Shown piece by piece: positions 1-9,522 of a stretch of 24,908 bases of DNA. The first letter of the stretch is position 1. Every line of letters starts with the position of its first letter. The notes under the pieces are model-generated. The model made no database searches, had not been told where the DNA came from, and saw nothing but the letters and a program-made list of their open reading frames with translations. The position numbers and the translations under genes were made by a program. Source of the stretch: an uncultured Clostridia bacterium (lineage in GTDB: Bacteria > Bacillota > Clostridia > TANB77 > CAG-508); assembly GCA_934167095.1 (NCBI GenBank), contig CAKPKE010000017.1:1-24908 (forward strand), read 5' to 3'.

Positions 1-87
1 AATATCATTTTTGTGCTCTCTTTTCAATATTTTATTTTCAATGTATTTGTGACATATCTATTTTAAACCTATATTTTAGAAATTTTT

Positions 88-1221
88 TTATTTTTTTGCA
101 AGAATTACACTTATTTCTTGTTCTTTGTTATTTCTTAGCAATTTTATTTTAACCTCATCCCCTACTTTTTTTGAGTAAATATATGTTCTAAGTTCGCTCA
201 TTTTTTCAATTACCACATCATCTATTTGTAGAATAATATCACCTTCTGCAATATCTGCTTTAGCTGCAGGTGAACCTTTTGTAACAGAAGTTACATATAT
301 TCCACTTTCTAATGTTTTGTTAGTTTTTAATTCAGAATTTATATATGGAATCATGTTTTTGTCATAAGCAAATATCCCTAAAGTTGGCTGAGAATAATCT
401 CCTTCTGCTATAAATTTTTCAACTATTGGTTTTATAATATTTACAGGTATTGCAAAGCCTATTCCCTCTGCTGATGTTATTTTCACAGAGTTTACTCCTA
501 TTACTTTTCCCTCTTCATTTATTAGTGGACCTCCGCTGTTCCCTAAGTTTATCGTTGCATCTGTTTGAATCAAATCTTCCATATAACTTGTTTTATCGTC
601 TTCAACTATTTTTATAGTTCTGTCAAGTCCACTGATAATTCCTGCAGTCACTGTTCTTTGAAATTCATAACCGATTGGATTTCCTATTGCGTACACTGTC
701 TGTGCAATACTAATTTCATCAGAATTTGCAAGTTCTACAGCTTTTAGACTTGTCATATTTATTTTTATTACACTTAAATCAATATCTTCGTCTGCCCATA
801 CAACTTTTGCATCGAATTTTCTTCCATCTTTTAAGGTAACATAACAAATTGAGCCTTTAGCGCCTGAAACATGCTGATTGGTTACAATATAGCCATTTTC
901 TGACACTATAAATCCAGTTCCAAGACCTAATTCTTCACTACCTTTATTTAAAAATATTGTATTCCCCACACTTTTTATTTTGGAAATTCCAACAACAGAT
1001 TCATTAACATTTTCAATAATTTCTGATATTGGTATTTTAGTATTCTTTTCTTCCTCAATTGTAGCACTTGTTTTTTGTGCATTATAGTTTGATTGACTAG
1101 CATAATTTTTCTCCATATTTACTGAAATATAAATGCAATATGCTAGTACTATAAATGAAATTACTAAAATTAGTATTGCTACTACTTCTAAACTTTTTAT
1201 AAATTTTTGACCTCTACTCAT
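88..1221 (-). CDS. htrA: Membrane-anchored HtrA/DegP-like serine protease with PDZ domain
   Basis: Envelope quality-control protease that degrades misfolded extracytoplasmic proteins. Seen: a single N-terminal membrane segment (about residues 11-35), a low-complexity linker, a trypsin-like domain with the catalytic triad H117 (TNQHVSG), D148 (EDIDLSV) and S229 (GNSGGP), and one C-terminal PDZ domain (about 275-375). The 377-aa length fits Gram-positive HtrA/YkdA/YyxA-type proteins. The start is placed at the ATG at 1221 because a strong AGGAGG lies 4 nt upstream (1225-1233). A longer in-frame extension to 1308 has no good SD and would place 29 basic residues before the anchor. It is divergent from the acyl-ligase/NRPS operon and shares its upstream region, so regulatory overlap is possible but unproven. 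No clear terminator was seen in bases 1-87. Confidence 0.95.
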   Translation of the reverse strand: MSRGQKFIKSLEVVAILILVISFIVLAYCIYISVNMEKNYASQSNYNAQKTSATIEEEKNTKIPISEIIENVNESVVGISKIKSVGNTIFLNKGSEELGLGTGFIVSENGYIVTNQHVSGAKGSICYVTLKDGRKFDAKVVWADEDIDLSVIKINMTSLKAVELANSDEISIAQTVYAIGNPIGYEFQRTVTAGIISGLDRTIKIVEDDKTSYMEDLIQTDATINLGNSGGPLINEEGKVIGVNSVKITSAEGIGFAIPVNIIKPIVEKFIAEGDYSQPTLGIFAYDKNMIPYINSELKTNKTLESGIYVTSVTKGSPAAKADIAEGDIILQIDDVVIEKMSELRTYIYSKKVGDEVKIKLLRNNKEQEISVILAKK

Positions 1222-1314
1222 TTGCTCCCTCCTGCTTTTATTTAATTTTTTCCAAATTTTATAAATATATACTTTCGTGTTTATGATATTTCGCTTTCTA
1301 ATGCACAAATTTTA

Positions 1315-1334
1315 TCGAATTTTGTCGTATTTTT
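1315..1334 (+). repeat. 20-bp element, copy 1 (pairs with 13118-13137)
   Basis: This 20-mer begins TCGAATTTTGT and matches 13118-13137 at 18 of 20 positions. Both copies lie upstream of plus-strand genes, here the acyl-ligase operon and in the other copy a DUF975 gene. Part of it (TTTGTCGTA) is one mismatch from a Spo0A box (TTTGTCRAA). AT-rich background makes chance similarity quite possible. Confidence 0.3.
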
Positions 1335-1358
1335 CTTATGTTATTTTAGCTATAAGTA

Positions 1359-1387
1359 TTGAAAATACTTGTTTGTAATGTTAAAAT
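1359..1387 (+). promoter_or_regulatory. Sigma-A-like promoter of the acyl-ligase/NRPS/kinase operon
   Basis: TTGAAA (1359-1364), a 17-bp spacer and TAAAAT (1382-1387), each hexamer one mismatch from consensus. The predicted transcript would begin near 1394, giving a very short leader. The SD AGGAG (1396-1400) lies 7 nt before the ATG at 1408. The same hexamer pair and spacing recur upstream of tex. Confidence 0.6.
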
Positions 1388-1407
1388 GACTATATAGGAG
1401 ATTTACT

Positions 1408-3105
1408 ATGCAAAAAAATAAAATATATGAAGAAAAAAGTTGTAATAATTTTAGAGAATTAATTGATATAGCAACATCGCAATTTAGCAATGAAATTGCA
1501 TTTTCTATAAAAGTAAATAAACAAATTAAAGATATTACATTTAATGAATTTAAGCATACCGTTCAAAGTCTTGGCGAAGGGCTTTTAAACTTAGGCTTAT
1601 CAAATAGCAAAATAGCAATTATTTCACCTGATAGATATGAATGGTGCACAAGTTATTTTGCAATAGCTACTTCTGGTAATATAATTGTGCCTTTGGATGC
1701 AATGTTACCTGAGGCAGAACTTTTAAGATTAATATTAGAGAGTCAAGTAGATGCAATACTATTTGACAAAAAATTTTTGCCTTTAATTAGTAAAGTTATG
1801 GCATCTTCTGAAAATTCAACAAAGCATTTTATTTGCATGGATTATGAAGAAAATAAAGAGCAGATATTATCTTATCCTTTATTAATAAAAGCTGGTGAGG
1901 AACATATTATTTCAAAAGATGCAATCTATCCAAATATAGTAATTGATAATAATAAACTATCTGTACTTATATATACATCTGGTACAACTAGCAAACCAAA
2001 AGCCGTAATGCTTTCACAAAAAAATCTATGCTCAAATGTATCTGCAATGACAACTTTAATAAAAAAAGAACCAAATGATAGCATTTTAGTATTCTTACCT
2101 TTACATCACACTTTGGCATGTACTGCAAGTTTTCTATTTTGCTACTATATAGGATTTAGACTATGCTTTGCAGATAGTATAAAAGATATTGGAAAAAATT
2201 TAAAAGAATATAGCATAAGCGGACTCGTATGTGTTCCAGCAGTTTTGGAACTTATGTCTAGACAAATTATACGAGGCGTAAAAAAATCTGGAAAATACAT
2301 TCCTTTTAAAATTTTATGTGCATTTTCAAACTTCTTAAGATTTTTCCATATAGATTTAAGAAGAAAACTATTTAAAGAAGTTTTAGACAATATCAGTCCA
2401 AATATGCGAACAATAATTTATGGAGCATCTTCAACAGATGCAAAAGTTATTCACTTATTTAACACAATCGGTATTGATATGTTACAAGGCTACGGCTTAA
2501 CTGAAACTGCGCCTGTTATTTCTTGTGAAAGCGATAAATATCATAAAGAAACTGGTTCATCAGGTTATCCTTTATACAATGAAGAAGTAAAAATTGATAA
2601 TCCTGACAACACAGGAATTGGCGAAATTTTAGTAAAAGGTCCAAATGTCATGCTTGGATATTATCAAAATGAAGAAGCAACAAAAAATGCATTTAAGGAC
2701 GGATGGTTCTGTACAGGAGATTTAGGTTATTTTGATAAAGACGGAAGTCTATTTATTACAGGTAGAAAAAAGGATTTAATAGTCTTATCAAATGGAAAAA
2801 ATGTATTCCCTGAAGAACTTGAAGCACTTATAAATAAAATTGATGTAGTTTCTGAAAGCATGATTTACGAAAAAGATGACAGAATTTTAGCAAAAATTGT
2901 TTATTCAGATGATACAGTAAAAAGCTCAAATTTAACTGATGAACAACTAAAAGAACATATTGATGAAGAAATAAAAAACATAAATAAAACATTACCTATT
3001 TACAAATATATTAGAGAGTTTAGTTTAACAAATAAACCATTAATAAAAACAACTACTCAAAAGATAAAAAGACATGAAGAAATGAAAATAATTAATAATT
3101 CGTAG
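1408..3105 (+). CDS. Fatty acyl-CoA/acyl-AMP ligase (FadD-like), feeder enzyme for the NRPS
   Basis: Member of the adenylate-forming (ANL) superfamily. It activates a carboxylic acid, probably a fatty acid, with ATP and transfers it to CoA or a carrier domain. Seen: the P-loop motif YTSGTT at 189-194, GYGLTETAP at 361-369, TGD with D438, the GRKKDLIVLSNGKN hinge region typical of long-chain acyl-CoA ligases, and the catalytic C-terminal lysine K552 (TTTQK). The 565-aa length is usual, and there is no fused carrier domain. It is first in an operon, 42 nt upstream of an NRPS that starts with a condensation domain and lacks a loading module. The inferred job is therefore to supply the acyl donor. 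Chain length cannot be read from sequence. A strict FAAL (acyl-AMP only) role is not excluded. Confidence 0.88.
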   Translation: MQKNKIYEEKSCNNFRELIDIATSQFSNEIAFSIKVNKQIKDITFNEFKHTVQSLGEGLLNLGLSNSKIAIISPDRYEWCTSYFAIATSGNIIVPLDAMLPEAELLRLILESQVDAILFDKKFLPLISKVMASSENSTKHFICMDYEENKEQILSYPLLIKAGEEHIISKDAIYPNIVIDNNKLSVLIYTSGTTSKPKAVMLSQKNLCSNVSAMTTLIKKEPNDSILVFLPLHHTLACTASFLFCYYIGFRLCFADSIKDIGKNLKEYSISGLVCVPAVLELMSRQIIRGVKKSGKYIPFKILCAFSNFLRFFHIDLRRKLFKEVLDNISPNMRTIIYGASSTDAKVIHLFNTIGIDMLQGYGLTETAPVISCESDKYHKETGSSGYPLYNEEVKIDNPDNTGIGEILVKGPNVMLGYYQNEEATKNAFKDGWFCTGDLGYFDKDGSLFITGRKKDLIVLSNGKNVFPEELEALINKIDVVSESMIYEKDDRILAKIVYSDDTVKSSNLTDEQLKEHIDEEIKNINKTLPIYKYIREFSLTNKPLIKTTTQKIKRHEEMKIINNS

Positions 3106-3110
3106 AAAGG

Positions 3111-3134
3111 CTATGCAAGGTAAGTCTTGCATAG
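3111..3134 (+). promoter_or_regulatory. Perfect 9-bp hairpin between ligase stop and NRPS start
   Basis: CTATGCAAG and CTTGCATAG are perfect inverted repeats around a 6-nt loop (GTAAGT). The hairpin sits directly after an SD-like AGAAAGG (3104-3110), itself overlapping the ligase stop codon, and 13 nt before the ATG at 3148. Folding would bring the SD to a usable distance from that ATG. No T-tract follows, so it is not a terminator. It could tune NRPS translation or mark an RNA processing site. Confidence 0.5.
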
Positions 3135-3147
3135 AATAGTTTTGAGT

Positions 3148-6100
3148 ATGCAAAACCAATATGAACCACTATATGATTTAACAAACCCACAAAAATCAAT
3201 CTGGCTAACAGAGCAATTCTACAAAGGTTCAACAATAAACAACCTTTGTGGAACAGTTTCTATTAGCGAAGTAATTGACTTCACTAAATTAAATGAAGCA
3301 ATAAATATTTTAGTTAGAGATAACGATGCTCTTCGTATTCATCTAAATCAATTGAAAGATGGTACAATTAAGCAATTTTTTACCGACTTTGCTTTTAAAG
3401 AATATCCACTTTATGATTTAAGTTCACCTAAAGATTTAAAAGAACTTGAATCTAAATTGGTGGCTCAAAAATACCAAGTTCTTGAAGGTGATTTAAATAA
3501 TATTGTATTATTTAGATTTCCAGATTTAACAGGTGGCTTAATTATAGGATTAAGTCATTTAGTTGGCGACGCTTGCACTGCTAGTTTACTTGCTAGCAAA
3601 GTAACAACAATTTACAATTCTTTAAAAACAGGTTCTGATAATCCTGAAAAACCTGCATCATACGCAGATTACATATTATCAGAAGAACAATATTTATTAA
3701 GTCAAAAATTTGAAAAGGATAAACAATATTGGGAAGAAACATTTACATCTGTTCCTGATGTTGGTATTATCCCCTCTTTAAAAACCCCTTTAAACGAAAA
3801 TTGTGAAGCAAATCGTATGTTATTCACATTTAGTAAACAAACTGTGGATAACATTAACGAATTTTGTAGAAATAACAGAATATCAATATTCAACTTTTTG
3901 ATGGGTATATATGCGCTTTATATTGGTAGAGTATCAAACTTAACTAACTTTACTTTAGGCACACCTGTATTAAATCGATCTACTTTTGTAGAAAAAAATA
4001 CTCCTGGTATGTTTATTAGTACAGTTCCTTTGCAATTTAATTTAACTGATAATTCTTCATTTGTGGAATTTGCTCAAAACATTGCAAAAGATACTTTGTC
4101 AGTATTTAGACATCAAAAATATCCATATCAAAATATATTAGAGCATGTCAGAAAAACAAATCCTTCACAGCCAAATTTATATGACATTCTTATTTCTTAC
4201 CAAAACTCTAAAACAAACAGAAATAGTTCTGAAATTCCTTATAGAGTTGATTGGATATTTAATAACAATGTTGCAGATTCAATGCAAATTCACATGTTTG
4301 ACATGAATGATGAAGGAACTTTGAATATTGCTTACGACTATAAAATAAGCAAATATTCTGATATAGATATATCAAATATTCATAATAGAATTTCTAGCAT
4401 GATATCTCAAATTCTAGCAAATCCAACAATATTATTATGTGATATTGATATTGTTACAGATGAAGAAAAAAATAGAATATTAAATGAATTTAATGATACA
4501 TATTTAGAATATGATAAAAGTAAAACCGTTATTGATTATTTTGAAGAACAAGTTGCTCAAAATCCAGATAAAACAGCTCTTGTATTTAAAGAAACAGCTT
4601 TTACATATAAAGAGTTAAATGAAAAATCTAACATATTGGCAAATTACCTTATAAAAACTGGCACAACTGCTGGAGATATAATTGGTTTACTTATTAACCG
4701 TTCTCCTGAAATGATTATTGGCTTAATTGCTATTCTAAAAGCTGGAGCTGCTTATTTGCCAATAGATCCAACATATCCAGAAGAAAGAATTTCTTACATT
4801 ATTGATAATAGTGAATGTAAAAAGCTACTTGTTAATGACTCAACTATGTTACTTGCACATGCTAATAATATAGAGCACATAAATATTTCTTTGAATAATT
4901 CAACAATCTTTAATAGTGAATATTCAAAAGAGAATATCAATTTAGTTATCAATCCAGAATCTTTAGTATATATGATTTATACTTCTGGTTCAACCGGAAA
5001 ACCTAAAGGGGTTATGATTAAACACATAAATTTAAATAACTTTTTAGTTGCAGAAAAAAATATTATTGATTTTAATGAAAATAAAATTATGATTTCTGTA
5101 ACTACAATGTGTTTTGATATTTTTGCATTAGAAATCTGGGGAAGTTTGACTTCTGGAATGAAATTAATTTTGGCCAGTGATGAAGAACAAATGTCTCCTT
5201 CTTTACTAAAAAGGTTATGTGAAAAGCATTCTGTAAATATGATTCAAACCACTCCATCTAGATATCTTTCTTTATTATCAGATGAAACAGATTTGTATTT
5301 TTTAGATGCTTTAACAGATATTATGGTTGGTGGAGAAGCTTTTCCAAAAATCCTATTAGAGAAGTTACAAAAATATTCTACTGCGAAAATATTCAATATG
5401 TATGGTCCTACAGAAACTACTGTATGGTCTACAATTAAGGATTTAACAAAATTCAATTGTATTACCATTGGCAAACCTATTGCTAATACAAAATGTTACA
5501 TATTAGATAAAAATAAAAAACTTCTTCCACCAAATGTATGTGGTGAATTATACATTGGTGGTGATGGAGTTTCTGCAGGCTACTGGAAAAAAGCTGATTT
5601 AACAGCAGAAAAATTTATAACATCTCCTTATTCAACAAACAATGTTATATATAATACTAATGACCTTGCTTATTTTACAAATGACGGTGAAATTGTACAT
5701 TTAGGTCGTACAGATTTCCAGGTAAAGATAAGAGGCTATAGAATCGAATTACAGGAGATTAGAAATATATTATTAAAGTTTCCAAATATAACTGATGCTG
5801 TAGTAACAGCTTATGATAATAAATTTTTAGTTTGCTATTACACTTCATCATCAAAGGAACTTGTCGAATCAGATATTTCTGCCTACTTGTTAAAATATTT
5901 ACCAAATTACATGATTCCAGCACATTATATTTATTTGGACAAACTTCCTTTAACACCTAATGGAAAACTAGATGTAAAAAGACTTCCAAAAGTTGAGAAC
6001 TTAAAAAAGCCAGTAACCCTAGCATCTACTGATACAGAAAAAGAAATATCTAACGTGCTTAGTGAGATATTAAACGCTTCTGACTTAGACATTAATACAC

Positions 6101-7476
6101 CATTTTTTGATTTTGGTTTAGATTCTTTAGGAATTATTAATGCACAAGCTTTACTATTGCGCTATAATTTGGTATTATCTACACAAGACTTTTATAAATA
6201 TACTACTATTCATGAATTAGCAAAGAAATTAGATGATACAAATAGTACTAAGCTAGAAAAGAAATATCAAATTCCAGAACAGTTTATGCATTCTAAAGAA
6301 AAACTATTATTAGATTTTCAGAAATTAAATAAATCTGATGATTCACTTGGAAATATCTTATTAACAGGTGCAAATGGTTTTATTGGAATTCATATTCTTC
6401 ATGAATTACTTCAAAATACAAACCATAAAGTATTTTGCTTAGTTCGTGAAAAAGAAAATGAAACTTCATTTGAAAGATTAAGACAAGCTTATATGTTCTA
6501 TTTTGATTTTGATATAGCCAAGTTAAAAGATAGATTATATGTGCTTTCTGGCTCAATTACAGATAAAGATTTTGGTTATAGTATTTCTGATTTAGAGAGT
6601 TTTTCACATAAATTTTCTACAATCATTCATACTGCTGCAAAAGTTAGTCACTATGGAAAGTATGATGATTTTGAAGATATCAACATTGAAGGAACCAAAA
6701 ACATTGCAGAATTTGCTTATAGATATCATAAAAGATTAATTCATATTTCCTCAATAAGTGTTTCTGGAAATTACCTTGTACGTCAAGATAACCGAAATGT
6801 TGATTTTTCTGAGAATAATTTATATATAGGTCAACATTATACTGATAATGTTTATGTATATAGCAAGTTTAAATCAGAAACTATTATACTTTCTTATATG
6901 GAAAGAGGCTTAACTGCCCAAATTCTAAGAATTGGAATTGTAACTGGCCGTTTTTCAGATGGTGTTTTCCAACAAAAAATATCACATAATGCTTTTTATA
7001 ATAGAATTAAATCTCTAGTTATGTTAGGGGCTGTATCAGATAATATGTTAGATAATAAAATAGAATTTACTCCTGTAGATTCTTGTGCTAAAGCTATTAT
7101 TACACTTGCAAAAAATTCTATTTGTGACAATAAGGTATTTAATTTATATAACCAAAATTTAATGCGTGTTGAAAGCTTAATTTCTGTATTTAGAATGTCT
7201 GGTTTCAATATTGACATTTTATCAAAAGAAGAGTTTAATAATTTATTGCACTCTATAGCAACAACAGATAAATACTCAGCTTTAGATTCTATTGTAAATG
7301 ACTTTTCAGTAGATGCTGATAATCAATTAAGTTTAAATTATAACTTTTCAGTTAATATAAAATCAGAATTTACAATAAACTATCTACACATGTTGGGCTT
7401 TGATTGGCCTGTAATAACTGACGAATATATTTATAAAATTATTGACTACATGAAAAAAGTAGGATTTATTAAATAA
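3148..7476 (+). CDS. Single-module NRPS (C-A-T-thioester reductase), predicted glycine-specific
   Basis: Predicted to condense an acyl group with an amino acid and release it reductively. Numbering is from the ATG at 3148 (1442 aa). The condensation domain (about 8-440) carries SHLVGDA at 136-142, a variant of HHxxxDG that keeps catalytic H137. The adenylation domain (about 460-950) has YTSGSTGKPKG at 611-621, YGPTE at 752-756 and K940. Pocket residues D657 I658 L661 Q700 M726 G728 M751 V759 W760 plus K940 read close to the glycine code DILQLGLIWK. The carrier domain has GLDSL with S993. The C-terminal NAD(P)H-dependent reductase (about 1068-1440) has GANGFIG from G1074 and YSKFK (Y1238, K1242). 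TTG codons at 3127 and 3142 are alternative starts, and none has an ideal SD. No phosphopantetheinyl transferase or second module is in the window. The domain order is certain; the product is inferred. Confidence 0.93.
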   Translation: MQNQYEPLYDLTNPQKSIWLTEQFYKGSTINNLCGTVSISEVIDFTKLNEAINILVRDNDALRIHLNQLKDGTIKQFFTDFAFKEYPLYDLSSPKDLKELESKLVAQKYQVLEGDLNNIVLFRFPDLTGGLIIGLSHLVGDACTASLLASKVTTIYNSLKTGSDNPEKPASYADYILSEEQYLLSQKFEKDKQYWEETFTSVPDVGIIPSLKTPLNENCEANRMLFTFSKQTVDNINEFCRNNRISIFNFLMGIYALYIGRVSNLTNFTLGTPVLNRSTFVEKNTPGMFISTVPLQFNLTDNSSFVEFAQNIAKDTLSVFRHQKYPYQNILEHVRKTNPSQPNLYDILISYQNSKTNRNSSEIPYRVDWIFNNNVADSMQIHMFDMNDEGTLNIAYDYKISKYSDIDISNIHNRISSMISQILANPTILLCDIDIVTDEEKNRILNEFNDTYLEYDKSKTVIDYFEEQVAQNPDKTALVFKETAFTYKELNEKSNILANYLIKTGTTAGDIIGLLINRSPEMIIGLIAILKAGAAYLPIDPTYPEERISYIIDNSECKKLLVNDSTMLLAHANNIEHINISLNNSTIFNSEYSKENINLVINPESLVYMIYTSGSTGKPKGVMIKHINLNNFLVAEKNIIDFNENKIMISVTTMCFDIFALEIWGSLTSGMKLILASDEEQMSPSLLKRLCEKHSVNMIQTTPSRYLSLLSDETDLYFLDALTDIMVGGEAFPKILLEKLQKYSTAKIFNMYGPTETTVWSTIKDLTKFNCITIGKPIANTKCYILDKNKKLLPPNVCGELYIGGDGVSAGYWKKADLTAEKFITSPYSTNNVIYNTNDLAYFTNDGEIVHLGRTDFQVKIRGYRIELQEIRNILLKFPNITDAVVTAYDNKFLVCYYTSSSKELVESDISAYLLKYLPNYMIPAHYIYLDKLPLTPNGKLDVKRLPKVENLKKPVTLASTDTEKEISNVLSEILNASDLDINTPFFDFGLDSLGIINAQALLLRYNLVLSTQDFYKYTTIHELAKKLDDTNSTKLEKKYQIPEQFMHSKEKLLLDFQKLNKSDDSLGNILLTGANGFIGIHILHELLQNTNHKVFCLVREKENETSFERLRQAYMFYFDFDIAKLKDRLYVLSGSITDKDFGYSISDLESFSHKFSTIIHTAAKVSHYGKYDDFEDINIEGTKNIAEFAYRYHKRLIHISSISVSGNYLVRQDNRNVDFSENNLYIGQHYTDNVYVYSKFKSETIILSYMERGLTAQILRIGIVTGRFSDGVFQQKISHNAFYNRIKSLVMLGAVSDNMLDNKIEFTPVDSCAKAIITLAKNSICDNKVFNLYNQNLMRVESLISVFRMSGFNIDILSKEEFNNLLHSIATTDKYSALDSIVNDFSVDADNQLSLNYNFSVNIKSEFTINYLHMLGFDWPVITDEYIYKIIDYMKKVGFIK

Positions 7477-7498
7477 TACATATGAGAAAGGATAAAAA

Positions 7499-9511
7499 AT
7501 GTTTAGAAAAATAAATCAAAAAATATTTAGCACACCTAGTTTAAGAATAACATTTAGATATTATTCTATTGCATTAATCTTTTTAATTGTTGTAAGCCTT
7601 TTATTACCAACAATATTAAACTATGGACCAGAATCCATTAACACACCCTTTGATGTAGAAATGTCGTTCATAGCATACTATCAGCAATTTATACTAATTT
7701 CACTAGTTGTATTTATATCATTATATTTATTATCAAAATTTTTATTACGAGATATTGATAAATGGTATAAATTGCCTGATAATGAAAAATATTCTGATTT
7801 AAATTTAATAAAAAAAGTACGAAAAAAGTGTTTTAACTTACCATATATAATATTTACATTAGAGCTTTTAACTCCTCCTGTTATAACTGCGGCTTTCCTT
7901 GTTATAACAGGAAGCCATCAACCTATAATGATAATAAAAACTTTAGTTTTAATAATTTCAGTTTTATTAATATTATCTGTATGTTCTTTCATATTTGCAA
8001 AAAATATATATGCTGAAATCCTTTCAGAAACATATTCTTCAGATGGTAACTTAGGATATAGAGTAAACTTATGGAAAAAAATAATATTACAAACAATTCC
8101 TCTTGTTGTAATGTGTATTTTGGTAACAGGTTTAGTTAGTTATTCTGGATCTGTTAAAGAAGCTGAAAATATTTATTATGATGTATATTCAAGAATGTTA
8201 CATTCATCATTTGATACAAACAAAGAATATTCTCTTGAAGAAATAAAAAATATCATATCTTCTATAAAATTATATGACACCAATAAACATTCTATATTTG
8301 TAATTGATAATAATAACAATTTAACAACAATAAGAGGACCTGAAGTTAGTGAATTTGTAAAACAATACACAATTCAAATATCTGATAGATATGATGGTAG
8401 AACTTACGATAGTTACGGAATAGATGCTCAAGGAAGTACTTTAAAATTGAAAACTGAAGCTGGAATAATCTACGTTGGTATTTTATTTAATGTAGAGTCT
8501 GGAATAACTTTTCATTATTTAATAATAGCATTTATTTCACTTTTAATACTTGCTACTGTAGTACTTGTACTATTTGGAAAATCTATTTCTAATGACTTGT
8601 TACAGATTGTAGATGGATTTAAAAAGATAACATCAAATGATGATACTTTAGTAAATAAATTACCTGTCATATCAAATGATGAAATTGGAGATTTGGTTTC
8701 ATCATTTAACCATATTCAAACTCAGCAAAATCAATATGTTCAAACAATAAAAGACAACCAAGAAACTCTTATGGAGAAAGAACGTCTAGCATCACTTGGT
8801 CAATTAATTGGTGGTATTTCACATAACTTAAAAACACCAATAATGTCTATATCTGGCGCAAGCCAAGGTCTTACAGATTTAATTGATGAATACGATAAAT
8901 CAGTTGGTGACCCAGAAGTAACAAATGAAGACCATCATGCAATCGCAAATGATATGCGTGATTGGATTTCAAAAATACAACAATATACAGCATATATGTC
9001 TGATATTATAACAGCCGTAAAAGGCCAAGCCGTTGCATTATCAGAAAATCAAAGTGAAACATTTACTGTTTCAGAGTTATTAAAAAGAGTTAATATTTTA
9101 ATGAAGCATGAAATTCAAAATGCAAACTTAACACTTAATGTAAAAGTAAATGTTCCTGAAGATACATCTCTTGTAGGTGATATTAACAGCTTAGTACAAG
9201 TAATAAACAATTTAATAACAAATGCTATTCAAGCATATAACGGCAAAAAATTTGATGTTATAGATTTAGCCGTTTCTAAAGAAGATAATGATTTAATTAT
9301 ATCTGTATCAGATAACGGTTGTGGTATGACAGATGAAGTTAAAGAAAAACTATTTAAATCAATGATTACAACTAAAGGAAAAAACGGAACTGGTCTTGGA
9401 ATGTTCATGTCATATTCAACTGTAAAAGGACATTTCAACGGGGATATTACATTTACATCAGAAGTCGGAAAAGGTACAACTTTCAATGTAATACTTCCTT
9501 TACAAAACTAA
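7499..9511 (+). CDS. Six-TM sensor histidine kinase co-transcribed with the NRPS
   Basis: Membrane sensor kinase of 670 aa. Seen: five N-terminal hydrophobic segments (about 22-40, 62-82, 115-137, 142-166, 193-215), an extracytoplasmic loop of about 120 residues (216-338), a sixth membrane segment (339-359), a HAMP-like linker (360-412), a DHp helix with H442 in SHNLKTP, and an ATPase domain with N-box NNLITNA (570-576), D605 in SDNGCGM and G2 box GTGLGM (630-635). The residue after the histidine is Asn instead of the usual Glu. It starts 22 nt after the NRPS stop with its own AAAGGA, and a terminator follows, so it is the last gene of the biosynthetic operon. Its ligand is unknown. The linkage suggests that it senses the NRPS product or gates its synthesis. 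The likely partner is the REC-HD-GYP protein downstream. Confidence 0.9.
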   Translation: MFRKINQKIFSTPSLRITFRYYSIALIFLIVVSLLLPTILNYGPESINTPFDVEMSFIAYYQQFILISLVVFISLYLLSKFLLRDIDKWYKLPDNEKYSDLNLIKKVRKKCFNLPYIIFTLELLTPPVITAAFLVITGSHQPIMIIKTLVLIISVLLILSVCSFIFAKNIYAEILSETYSSDGNLGYRVNLWKKIILQTIPLVVMCILVTGLVSYSGSVKEAENIYYDVYSRMLHSSFDTNKEYSLEEIKNIISSIKLYDTNKHSIFVIDNNNNLTTIRGPEVSEFVKQYTIQISDRYDGRTYDSYGIDAQGSTLKLKTEAGIIYVGILFNVESGITFHYLIIAFISLLILATVVLVLFGKSISNDLLQIVDGFKKITSNDDTLVNKLPVISNDEIGDLVSSFNHIQTQQNQYVQTIKDNQETLMEKERLASLGQLIGGISHNLKTPIMSISGASQGLTDLIDEYDKSVGDPEVTNEDHHAIANDMRDWISKIQQYTAYMSDIITAVKGQAVALSENQSETFTVSELLKRVNILMKHEIQNANLTLNVKVNVPEDTSLVGDINSLVQVINNLITNAIQAYNGKKFDVIDLAVSKEDNDLIISVSDNGCGMTDEVKEKLFKSMITTKGKNGTGLGMFMSYSTVKGHFNGDITFTSEVGKGTTFNVILPLQN

Positions 9512-9522
9512 CGTATTTCGCT

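Noticed and set aside
1222..1308. 29-residue N-terminal extension of HtrA
   Set aside because: The AGGAGG directly before the ATG at 1221 marks the start, and the extension has no SD.
3127..3147. Premature stop or frameshift at the ligase-NRPS junction
   Set aside because: Both genes are complete at the junction: the ligase has its catalytic C-terminal lysine and the C domain begins normally after the ATG at 3148.
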